Assembly: GCA_903918045.1 (NCBI GenBank)
Contig: CAIXCY010000041.1
Coordinates: 1 to 33,333, forward strand
Direction: 5' to 3'
DNA: 33,333 nucleotides
DNA from: an uncultured Bacteroidia bacterium
GTDB lineage: Bacteria > Bacteroidota > Bacteroidia > Bacteroidales > Prolixibacteraceae
The first letter of the stretch is position 1. Every line of letters begins with the position of its first letter. This document shows, in pieces, positions 1 to 6,437 of this stretch. The position numbers and the translations under genes are program-made. Below the pieces are notes generated by a model that saw only the letters and a list, made by a program, of their open reading frames with translations, had not been told where the DNA came from and ran no database searches.

Positions 1-272
1 GGATTACCAACTTCAAGGCAGCGCTTGTGATTCGTCCGGGTGACCAGCCCACCACGGAACGTATTGCCAATGCCGAAAAGCTACTGGCTCAGTCTTTGGA
101 CAAGGCGAAGAAAGATGCCGAGTTCAACCGTTTAATTGCTGAAGGCGATGCAGCTGTGAAGCAGGAGAAATATGCTGACGGGATTACCAATTTCAAGGCA
201 GCACTTGTGATTCGTCCGGGTGACCAGCCCACCACAGAGCGTATTGCCAATGCCGAGAATCTACTTGCTCAG
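1..272 (+). repeat. 180-bp in-frame tandem repeat (60 residues)
   Basis: Bases 1-92 and 181-272 match at all but about half a dozen positions, most of the differences being synonymous or conservative; the unit is exactly 180 bp and therefore stays in frame. After 272 the similarity drops abruptly. Because the window opens inside a copy, the number of units upstream is unknown. Confidence 0.85.
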
Positions 273-1031
273 ATGGGTGAGAAGCTGAAATATCAGGATG
301 CCATAAAACGTGGTGCCTCTTATTTTGCAATACAGCAGTATACTCAGGCTATTTCTGCCTATTCTGAAGCCCAGAGAATTCGGCCTTACGAACCCCTTCC
401 GCCTCAAAAAATCAGAGAAATACAGGCTATATTAGAGGGTTTGGCAGCAAAAGCAACAGTTCCAAAACCGGTTATTGAAGAAGGTCAAAAACTAAATGCG
501 GTTGAAAAGGTTTATTTTGAAAAAACAAAATTAGCAGACGTAAATTATAGTCAGGCGCAATGGGTTATTGCTCGTTTTTATTATACCGAAGCCTTAAAAG
601 CCAAACCTGGTGATAAATATTTACTTGACAGGATTGAATCATGCGAAAAAATGATTGATTCTGAGATTACGGCAGAGAAAATCAAAGACTTTAACAATAA
701 AATAGCCAGTGCAGATGCCCAGATGAAAGCAAAAGACTTTAGCTCAGCCAGGTTTTATTATCGAAAAGCTTTGGAAGTAATGAAGTGGGATGCTTATCCT
801 ATGGAGCAGCTGAAATTAATTGATAAATTGATAACAGATCAGTTATCTCAATCAGATCAGAAATCTTTTATGGGGTTCATCAAAAAGGCTGATAATGCAT
901 TTCTGCAAAAGGAGTATCCTGGCGCCCGGTTCTATTATGAAAAAGCAAAGGCGATTAGTGAAACAGATCATATTTCTGCCCGTCTCAAAGAGATTGAAGC
1001 TATTTTGAAAGGAATAGAATTGAAAAACTAG
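1..1031 (+). CDS. TPR-like repeat protein, 5' end missing
   Basis: The reading frame is already open at the first base (first full codon at 3), so the true start lies upstream of the window. The visible ~343 residues are a chain of TPR-like helical units: each has an alanine-rich first helix (e.g. IAEGDAAVKQEKYADGI) and a second helix ending in a 'KAALVIRPGD' or 'YYxKALEVxKWD' turn. The two N-terminal units are almost identical, also at DNA level, with a 60-residue period; the later units (about 95-135, 175-215, 220-265 and 280-330) are diverged but keep 'ARFYY.(K/E)A'. TPR arrays are scaffolds for protein-protein contacts. No enzyme domain or membrane segment is visible in this part, and the function cannot be named. 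It ends in TAG; no clear terminator follows. Confidence 0.8.
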   Translation, partial: ITNFKAALVIRPGDQPTTERIANAEKLLAQSLDKAKKDAEFNRLIAEGDAAVKQEKYADGITNFKAALVIRPGDQPTTERIANAENLLAQMGEKLKYQDAIKRGASYFAIQQYTQAISAYSEAQRIRPYEPLPPQKIREIQAILEGLAAKATVPKPVIEEGQKLNAVEKVYFEKTKLADVNYSQAQWVIARFYYTEALKAKPGDKYLLDRIESCEKMIDSEITAEKIKDFNNKIASADAQMKAKDFSSARFYYRKALEVMKWDAYPMEQLKLIDKLITDQLSQSDQKSFMGFIKKADNAFLQKEYPGARFYYEKAKAISETDHISARLKEIEAILKGIELKN

Positions 1032-1064
1032 TTAGATTTTTATTTAACCTATAAGTATATCATT

Positions 1065-1613
1065 GTGGATCAAGTTACTGTTCATCTTGCAGAAGGATTT
1101 GAAGAAATTGAGGCAATAACAATCATAGACGTTTTGCGTCGTGCCGGTTTAAATGTGGTTACGGTTTCTGTGACAGGTGTTCTTCGTGTAACTGGGGCAC
1201 ATCTTATTGAAATTGTCGCCGATCGACTCTTTGAAGAGGTGGATTATTCCCAGAGCAGTATGATTATTTTACCTGGCGGAATGCCGGGAGCCACGAATCT
1301 AAAGGCTCATGAGGGTCTTAAGAGTAAGATTATTGAATTTCAAGATAGTGGAAAATATCTTGCCGCAATATGTGCCGCTCCGTTGGTATTGGGAAGTCTT
1401 GGAATTTTAAAAAATAGGAAGGCCGTTTGCTATCCCGGTTTTGAATCGTATCTGTTGGAGGCAGATGTTATTTATGAACCTTTTACCACCTCAGATAATA
1501 TTATTACAGGAAGAGGAGTAGGGGCAGCACTCGATTTTTCACTTGAAATCGTAAGATTAACAAAGGGGGGCGAGATCGCTGAAAAGTTGCGTAAGGCGAT
1601 GCTTGTCGAATAA
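1065..1613 (+). CDS. DJ-1/PfpI family protein (YajL/ThiJ-like)
   Basis: A 182-residue protein covering the whole DJ-1/PfpI fold. The N-terminus has the family signature LAEGFEEIEAIT (E14/E15), the middle has the strand 'MIILPGGMPGATNL', and the nucleophile elbow 'AAICAAPLVLG' carries the conserved cysteine (C103). The C-terminal 'TGRGVGAALDFSLEIVRLTKG' segment is typical of the YajL/DJ-1 branch rather than of PfpI proteases. These proteins act in the cytoplasm in oxidative or carbonyl-stress protection; deglycase, glyoxalase and chaperone activities have been proposed in the literature and the sequence does not decide between them. The start is GTG at 1065, which puts the first beta-strand directly at the N-terminus as in homologues. 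Family assignment is firm, the exact activity is not. Confidence 0.9.
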   Translation: MDQVTVHLAEGFEEIEAITIIDVLRRAGLNVVTVSVTGVLRVTGAHLIEIVADRLFEEVDYSQSSMIILPGGMPGATNLKAHEGLKSKIIEFQDSGKYLAAICAAPLVLGSLGILKNRKAVCYPGFESYLLEADVIYEPFTTSDNIITGRGVGAALDFSLEIVRLTKGGEIAEKLRKAMLVE

Positions 1614-1671
1614 AAAAATGATCCGGCCGGTTGCTGACTGACGAATGCGGCAGTCAAGATATATTGTATTA

Positions 1672-1747
1672 TTTTTTTGAATCCTCGTCGTTCTAAAATC
1701 CTTTCGCACACCTTACACGAAAAGAATGACGGGGATTCATTAAAAAA
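1672..1747. other. Long intergenic inverted repeat (16-bp stem)
   Basis: Arms 1679-1694 and 1723-1738 pair over 16 consecutive positions in RNA, two of them G-U wobbles. Outside them T7 (1672-1678) can pair with A1739 and A6 (1742-1747) across a 2-nt bulge, and in the 28-nt loop TTTCG (1702-1706) can pair with CGAAA (1719-1723). No U-run follows the stem on either strand, so it is not a standard terminator. It ends 35 bp before the SGNH hydrolase start. Confidence 0.65.
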
Positions 1748-1782
1748 GTATTCCTGCCCAAGCAAAAAAAAATGTGTTTATT

Positions 1783-2559
1783 ATGGAATCATCTGATCGT
1801 AGAGGTTTTATCAAGATGGCAGTAATGGGAGCGGCCGGAATTGCTGTTAATCCTGAATTAATATCTGCAAAGGAGTTTGAAAAAGCCCCCTCATCATCCC
1901 GGATAGGTCGTAAATCGTTAAAAGAGGAGAGTATAATTTTATTTCAAGGAGATTCCATAACGGATGCCGGAAGAAACAGAGAAGCTAAAGAGGCCAATAT
2001 CCAGGATGCACTTGGGGGCGGATTTGTTTTTTTAGCCGCTGCAGAACTTCTAAACCGATTCCCTGAGAAGAGTTGTAAGGTTTATAACAGAGGTATTAGC
2101 GGAAATAAAGTTTACCAATTGGCCGATCGGTGGCAAACCGATTGTATTGATCTAAAACCTTCAGTTATTAGTATCTTAATTGGAGTTAATGACTATTGGC
2201 ATAAGCATAATGGGAATTACAGTGGGAATGTTGAAATTTATGAACGGGATTTCAAAGCCTTACTGAACCGAACCAGAAAGATACTTCCGGCAGTTAAACT
2301 CGTCATTTGTGAGCCTTTTGCAGTTTTGGGATGCAAGGCTGTGGATGGAACATGGTTTCCTGAATTTGATTTATATCGCGCTTCCGCCCGAAAAATGGCA
2401 TCCGAATTTGATGCTATTTTTATCCCCTATCATGAGATATTTGCAAGAGCATCCAAAATTGCTCCTCCGACCTACTGGACTGCTGACGGGGTTCACCCCA
2501 CTGTCGCCGGAGCTAAAATGATGGCTGAAGCCTGGATAAAATATGTCTTTGGAAGGTAA
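1783..2559 (+). CDS. SGNH/GDSL-family hydrolase with Tat-type leader
   Basis: A 258-residue protein with all SGNH blocks: GDSIT (residues 56-60; nucleophile S58), the block II glycine in 'NRGISGNK' (about 104-107), 'GVND' with N136, and 'DGVHPT' with D235 and H238. Such enzymes are esterases, often carbohydrate acetyl-esterases or lysophospholipases. The N-terminus has 'DRRGFIKMAVMGAAGIAV', which fits a twin-arginine export leader and suggests a periplasmic or surface site. I chose ATG 1783 because it places the RR motif 6 residues in; the frame is open to a GTG at 1774. It is convergent with the DUF190 gene, leaving 3 bp between stop codons. The substrate cannot be read from the sequence; a role in deacetylating polysaccharides is inference. 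Confidence 0.88.
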   Translation: MESSDRRGFIKMAVMGAAGIAVNPELISAKEFEKAPSSSRIGRKSLKEESIILFQGDSITDAGRNREAKEANIQDALGGGFVFLAAAELLNRFPEKSCKVYNRGISGNKVYQLADRWQTDCIDLKPSVISILIGVNDYWHKHNGNYSGNVEIYERDFKALLNRTRKILPAVKLVICEPFAVLGCKAVDGTWFPEFDLYRASARKMASEFDAIFIPYHEIFARASKIAPPTYWTADGVHPTVAGAKMMAEAWIKYVFGR

Positions 2560-2562
2560 GTA

Positions 2563-2919
2563 TTACTGCTTCTTTTTTCCTGATTTGAACATCAAAACCT
2601 CAATGCTTTCTATTGTAACTAAACAACCATAGCGCATCGATTCAAGTTGTGGCCTGATCTTTTCATAGAATTTCCGGATTGTTTCATCCTTATCAATAAT
2701 CTCAATCACAACGGGAACTTTATCTGTGATCTCCCAGTATTTGTAGGAATGAATAACAGAGCTTGCTCCGTAGCCAAGTATTCCCTTAAATACAGTGGCA
2801 CCTGCCAATCCCTCCTTTTTGGCTGAAAGGACAATTGACTCGCAAAGAAGATCCTGGTTTAAATGATCCGTAGAGCTTATAAATATACGTATTAAACTAT
2901 TTATTGAATTGATTTCCAT
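2563..2919 (-). CDS. DUF190 family protein
   Basis: A 118-residue soluble protein matching the DUF190 family, with the hallmark central block 'ILGYGASSVIHSYKYWEI' followed by 'DKVPVVIEIIDKDETI', a ferredoxin-like/PII-like alpha-beta pattern. The family is repeatedly found next to crcB, and here it follows crcB on the same strand with a single base between the crcB stop and its ATG, so the two are certainly co-transcribed. The biochemical role is not established to my knowledge; a regulatory or accessory role in fluoride export is inferred from the linkage only. Assignment is confident. Confidence 0.9.
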   Translation of the reverse strand: MEINSINSLIRIFISSTDHLNQDLLCESIVLSAKKEGLAGATVFKGILGYGASSVIHSYKYWEITDKVPVVIEIIDKDETIRKFYEKIRPQLESMRYGCLVTIESIEVLMFKSGKKKQ

Positions 2920-2920
2920 G

Positions 2921-3298
2921 TTAAATTGATTTTATGATTAACCGACCAAGATAAACTGCCACCATCCCCAAAAAGAAGCTCAATGTAGTATAAAGACTTA
3001 CCTTAAGCCATTCCTTTTGTTGCATTAACATGAAGGCATCATTTGTTAACGAAGAGAAGGTCGTAAAACCTCCGCATATCCCAACAGTAAGGAAAATTCG
3101 AACATCAGGACTCAGCAGATTCCCCCTTTCTGACAAGCCGTAAAAAACACCTATTAAAAGACTGCCAAAAATATTTACCGAAAAGGTCCCCCACGGGAAA
3201 AGGGATAGCGTGTTCTCCTGAAAATAGCGCGAAACTAAAAATCGTAAGACTGTTCCAATAAATCCTCCTGTTCCTGCAATAAACAATGTTTTAAACAT
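2921..3298 (-). CDS. crcB: Fluoride channel/exporter CrcB (Fluc)
   Basis: A 125-residue, four-helix inner-membrane protein. It has the family motifs 'GGFIGTVLRF' in helix 1, 'GTFSVNIFGSLLIG' in helix 2 and 'GICGGFTTFSSLTND' in helix 3, with the phenylalanines and threonines that line the fluoride path. Fluc proteins work as antiparallel dual-topology dimers that let fluoride leak out of the cytoplasm and so protect enolase and pyrophosphatase. Length is normal for the single-gene form. It is the first gene of a two-gene unit with the DUF190 gene. A fluoride riboswitch often precedes crcB, but I could not find its conserved segments in the 213 bp upstream. Confidence 0.95.
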   Translation of the reverse strand: MFKTLFIAGTGGFIGTVLRFLVSRYFQENTLSLFPWGTFSVNIFGSLLIGVFYGLSERGNLLSPDVRIFLTVGICGGFTTFSSLTNDAFMLMQQKEWLKVSLYTTLSFFLGMVAVYLGRLIIKSI

Positions 3299-3364
3299 AT
3301 CTTAAATTTTGCTGCTAAATTTTGATCGTTTTAGAGTTCTATTCGCTTTATATTCCCATTTCTG

Positions 3365-3372
3365 CAAAGTTA
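3365..3372 (-). promoter_or_regulatory. Candidate -7 box for crcB-DUF190
   Basis: On the minus strand this reads TAACTTTG, an exact match to the Bacteroidota TAnnTTTG -7 element, 66 bp before the crcB ATG. No TTTG -33 box is present at the expected distance, so confidence is modest. Confidence 0.4.
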
Positions 3373-3511
3373 ACAAATCAACTTTATATTTATCCTTTTC
3401 AGATTTACGCTGATTAATTTGGCTATTCAAAAAACTCACCGATAATATAGTCTGATATATTTACTAATTTTCCCTCTTGAAAAATATCCAAATTTATTTT
3501 ATTTAACTGGT

Positions 3512-3982
3512 ATGGGAGAAATAGTTAGGCAATTTCTGATAGAATCAATTGCTTTAGAGCTGAATATTGGTGACCTCTATCAGCAATTTAGTGCAAAATA
3601 TGAACAGGACTACGACTTCTGGTGGAAGCTGTCCATCGAAGAGATGAACCATGCTGCCCTGATCGAATCGATTAACGATATCTTTTTAACCGAAGATTTC
3701 CTTCCTGCTGATAAAATAGAGCTCCAGACCATTAAGCTTAGGAAAATGAATTATTTCATTCATGAAAATATCGAAAAATTCAGGACTGATAATCCACTTA
3801 GAGCAGATGCTTTTAAGCTTGCCATTGAAATCGAAAATTCAATTGGCGAGTCTCATTTTGAACTTTTTATGACGTCTAAACCCAATTCAGAGGTCGTTAA
3901 AATTATGCAGAAATTGAATGGCGACGATATTAATCATGCCAGCCGAATGACTAAATATATATTTAAAAATGGGATTCTCTGA
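3512..3982 (+). CDS. Ferritin-like (rubrerythrin-related) four-helix protein
   Basis: A 156-residue, all-helical, signal-less protein. The spacing of acidic and histidine residues resembles a ferritin-like di-iron domain: E16 in helix 1 (IALELNIG), E44-x-x-H47 in helix 2 (EEMNHA), E108/E113 in helix 3 (EIENSIGESHFE) and D139-x-x-H142 in helix 4 (DDINHA). The helix 4 motif has Asp instead of the usual Glu. There is no rubredoxin tail. Rubrerythrin-like proteins handle peroxide or store iron, but whether this one binds two metals cannot be said from sequence. It is convergent with the YkgJ-type gene (26 bp between stops), another possible metal-binding protein. Confidence 0.6.
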   Translation: MGEIVRQFLIESIALELNIGDLYQQFSAKYEQDYDFWWKLSIEEMNHAALIESINDIFLTEDFLPADKIELQTIKLRKMNYFIHENIEKFRTDNPLRADAFKLAIEIENSIGESHFELFMTSKPNSEVVKIMQKLNGDDINHASRMTKYIFKNGIL

Positions 3983-4008
3983 TACCATATGGGATTTGTA
4001 ATCTTATC

Positions 4009-4620
4009 CTAGTCTGCGTTGTTTTGTTCGAAAATGTCAATATCGGCAGTATATTGGAAGTACAATTTTTCAATTGCAATTCTAATTGCCTTATTGATTG
4101 GTAATTGTCTGACAGCCAAATCAGGATCAATACTGTAAAGTTGCATGGAGTAGTTCCTGAAAATGGGTAAAGCGTCTGGTTTCTCAACTCCTAAACGGTT
4201 TGCTCTCCCAACAGCTTCTGGGATATCTTTCTTCATAACTTTACAGGTAACCAATTCTGCAATTCCTTCGCGGTCGAGTCGGTATCCAAACCCAAAGAGT
4301 CGGCAAACTAAACCTCTTTTCTCATAATGAAGACATCCCCCTTTCCCCTCCATCCAGGCCTCTGGTAGAAAGAGTGGACAATGCCCCGTTTTTTCACTTT
4401 TCTCCAAACGGACAAGAAAATCATCGACCATGCCTTGTTCGTAGAGCCATTTAGCCAACGGAATAAATTCGATTGGACTGGCTTCTATATGAGTTGTACT
4501 GCAACATAGATTGCATAGAGAGGAACATTTCATACCTGTTTTTGAAGTAGTATTGGTAATGTGCTCATCCAATTCATCAAAAACCGTTTCAACAGCCAGG
4601 GCTATTCTATTTGATCCCAT
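4009..4620 (-). CDS. YkgJ-type cysteine-cluster (Zn/Fe-chelating) protein
   Basis: A 203-residue cytoplasmic protein with the YkgJ pattern (PF03692): C32-x3-C36-x2-C39-C40 near the N-terminus, then C81-Pro, C96 in 'GGCLHYEKR', C106 in 'LVCRLFGFGY' and C126. The family is annotated as a putative zinc- or iron-chelating domain, and its physiological job is unknown. The protein is longer than the minimal domain; the tail from about 130 on is helical and unremarkable. It has no tight operon partner. Confidence 0.82.
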   Translation of the reverse strand: MGSNRIALAVETVFDELDEHITNTTSKTGMKCSSLCNLCCSTTHIEASPIEFIPLAKWLYEQGMVDDFLVRLEKSEKTGHCPLFLPEAWMEGKGGCLHYEKRGLVCRLFGFGYRLDREGIAELVTCKVMKKDIPEAVGRANRLGVEKPDALPIFRNYSMQLYSIDPDLAVRQLPINKAIRIAIEKLYFQYTADIDIFEQNNAD

Positions 4621-4942
4621 TCTGAAAACTATATATCAATATATTTTTTCTTCTATTTTATTACAATAGTAAGCAATTCAATGATAGTATTGTCAATATA
4701 CGAGGTTTTAAACTTTTGATTATCCCATTTAGGCTCCCTTTATTTAGAATGATTATGGCTATATAATTGAATAGTAATGATTTATAAATTATGTAATTGT
4801 CTTATAAAAAATGAATAAAATTCACCAAATTTGAAATGGGTTATCAATGGGCACGACAACTTATCTTGTGTTCGAATTATATAATTTCTGATAGCCGATC
4901 CATTAAAAAGTTTTATTATTAAACATGTAAAAATTGTTAAAG
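4621..4942. other. Intergenic region, divergent starts
   Basis: A 322-bp AT-rich stretch between the divergent YkgJ-type and small Cys-rich genes. It must hold both promoters, but I found no exact TAnnTTTG box on either strand. The only structure seen is a perfect 12-bp palindrome AATTATATAATT at 4875-4886, 56 bp before the small gene's ATG, which could be an operator or chance in AT-rich DNA. Confidence 0.4.
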
Positions 4943-5143
4943 ATGAAAAAATTAATTTATTTGTTCGTGATGGTTGCAGGTATGACTTTGGCAACTGCAA
5001 ATGTAAATGCTCAGGATAGTAAACCAAAAGCAGCCACAGCTTGCGCTAAAGATTGCAAAAAGGCATGTTGCAAAGACAAAGCAGCTTGTGCTAAAGCAGG
5101 TGACAAGGCCGAATGTACTAAAAAAGATGCAGTTAAAAAATAA
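4943..5143 (+). CDS. Small secreted cysteine-rich protein (66 residues)
   Basis: I place the start at ATG 4943, giving 'MKKLIYLFVMVAG...' with a clean signal peptide and a predicted cut after 'NVNA' before QDSK. The mature peptide is about 43 residues, very rich in Lys and Ala, with six cysteines: C-A-K-D-C, then A-C-C, A-A-C and E-C. The arrangement suggests disulfides in the periplasm or metal binding. An in-frame TTG at 4934 would only add three residues. A strong hairpin terminator follows directly, so this is an independent short transcript, consistent with a genuine and possibly abundant product. I do not recognise a named family. Confidence 0.75.
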   Translation: MKKLIYLFVMVAGMTLATANVNAQDSKPKAATACAKDCKKACCKDKAACAKAGDKAECTKKDAVKK

Positions 5144-5145
5144 TT

Positions 5146-5189
5146 AAAAATCCCCGGTAAGAGATGCAGTTTTATCGGGGATTTTTTTT
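5146..5189. terminator. Strong bidirectional terminator
   Basis: Stem 5146-5156 (AAAAATCCCCG) pairs with 5176-5186, extended inward by five weaker pairs including two G-U, and is followed on the plus strand by a T-run up to 5189. The A-run at 5146-5150 gives the same on the minus strand. It sits between the convergent small Cys-rich gene and the spmAB-type gene, and overlaps the latter's stop codon. Confidence 0.88.
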
Positions 5190-6420
5190 AATGGAAAAAC
5201 AGATATCCGATTAATATAGCTGCTGTTAGTCCGACAAAATCTGCTATTAATGCGCACACAAGTGCATGCCTTGATTTTTTTATTCCCACCGATCCAAAGT
5301 ATACTGCAAGAACAAAGAAAGTTGTGTCTCCTGCTCCCTGAACAATGCATGAGAGTTTCCCCACAAATGAGTCTGCCCCTGAATTTTTCATTACGTCAAT
5401 CATCATCCCTCTGGATCCGCTTCCACTTAGTGGTTTCATTAATGCAGTAGGGAGAGCACCAATAAAATCGCTGTTGATTCCCACAGTGTCTATAATCCAT
5501 CTGATCCCAGTAATCAAAAAATTCATTGCGCCGGAAGCTCTGAAAACACCAATGCCAACGAGGATTGCGACAAGATAAGGGATGATTTTTACAGCTGTCG
5601 TAAATCCCTCCTTTGCCCCATCGATAAAGGTTTCATATACATTTATTCGTTTTAATAATCCAAGAATGATAAATGAAATAATGATCGTGAAAAGAATCAG
5701 GTTGCTGAATACTTTTGAAAATATGGAAAGATTTTCAGGACTCAACGTATGTGTCCAATAGATCAATCCTGCGACAAGGAGTGACATTGCTGATAAGTAG
5801 GATATTATGGTACGGTCCCATAAATTGATCCGTTGATAGACTGAAACACTTATTAGTCCCGCAATCGATGAGAAGAAAGTGGCAAGCAGAATGGGAATAA
5901 ATACATCGGATGGATCATGAGCTCCTAGCTGAGCACGATAAACCATGATTGAAATTGGAATAAGTGTAAGGCCAGAAGCATTTAAAACAAGGAACATAAT
6001 TTGTGCATTCGAAGCCTCACGTTTATTGGGATTTGATTTCTGCATTTCTCCCATTGCCTGTAGCCCCATGGGAGTCGCCGCATTGTCAAGACCGAGCATG
6101 TTGGCGGCTAAATTCATCATCATTGGACCATAGGCGGGATGATTTTTTCCCAGTTCGGGGAAGAGCTTATTGAAAAATGGCCCGATAAGTTTGGAGATTA
6201 TATCAACAATACCCCCTTTTTCTCCTATTTTCATTATTCCTGACCACAGCGTAAGAACTCCTGTAAGCCCAAGTGAAATTTCAAAACCGCTTTTAGCCAT
6301 TTCGAAAGTAGAATTGATCATTTCCGGAAATACCTGTACGTCACCCAGAAATAGCAGTTTAAACAGCCCAATTACAAAGGCAATTATGAAAAAGAAAATC
6401 CAGATGTAATTTAGAGCCAT
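5188..6420 (-). CDS. Fused SpmA-SpmB nucleoside-recognition membrane protein
   Basis: A 410-residue polytopic inner-membrane protein made of two nucleoside-recognition ('Gate') domains. The first half (about 1-200) is SpmA-like, with 'MMMNLAANMLGLDNAATPMG' and 'LVLNASGLTLIP'; the second half (about 220-410) is SpmB-like, with 'AKEGFTTAVKIIPYLVAILVGIGVFRASG', 'LPTALMKPLSGSGSRGM' and 'IVQGAGDTTFFVLAVYFGSVG'. In Bacillus the two are separate spore-maturation genes; the fusion occurs in non-sporulating Bacteroidota, where the role is unknown and a nucleoside or small-molecule transport-like function is only suggested by the domain name. It follows the DUF6807 gene by 17 bp on the same strand, so the two are likely one transcript. 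Confidence 0.9.
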   Translation of the reverse strand: MALNYIWIFFFIIAFVIGLFKLLFLGDVQVFPEMINSTFEMAKSGFEISLGLTGVLTLWSGIMKIGEKGGIVDIISKLIGPFFNKLFPELGKNHPAYGPMMMNLAANMLGLDNAATPMGLQAMGEMQKSNPNKREASNAQIMFLVLNASGLTLIPISIMVYRAQLGAHDPSDVFIPILLATFFSSIAGLISVSVYQRINLWDRTIISYLSAMSLLVAGLIYWTHTLSPENLSIFSKVFSNLILFTIIISFIILGLLKRINVYETFIDGAKEGFTTAVKIIPYLVAILVGIGVFRASGAMNFLITGIRWIIDTVGINSDFIGALPTALMKPLSGSGSRGMMIDVMKNSGADSFVGKLSCIVQGAGDTTFFVLAVYFGSVGIKKSRHALVCALIADFVGLTAAILIGYLFFH

Positions 6421-6437
6421 AAAAGGGTAATTATGCT

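Noticed and set aside
1472-1765. Minus-strand open frame of 97 codons over the DJ-1 gene end
   Set aside because: It is antisense to a well-supported gene and to the hairpin, has no family motif and no promoter.
3299-3511. Fluoride (crcB) riboswitch upstream of crcB
   Set aside because: Neither the conserved GGNGAUGG-like 5' part nor the CUGAUGA-like 3' part was found on the minus strand.
4782-5027. Minus-strand open frame of 81 codons over the Cys-rich gene start
   Set aside because: AT-rich composition and no domain; the plus-strand reading has a signal peptide and terminator and explains the region better.
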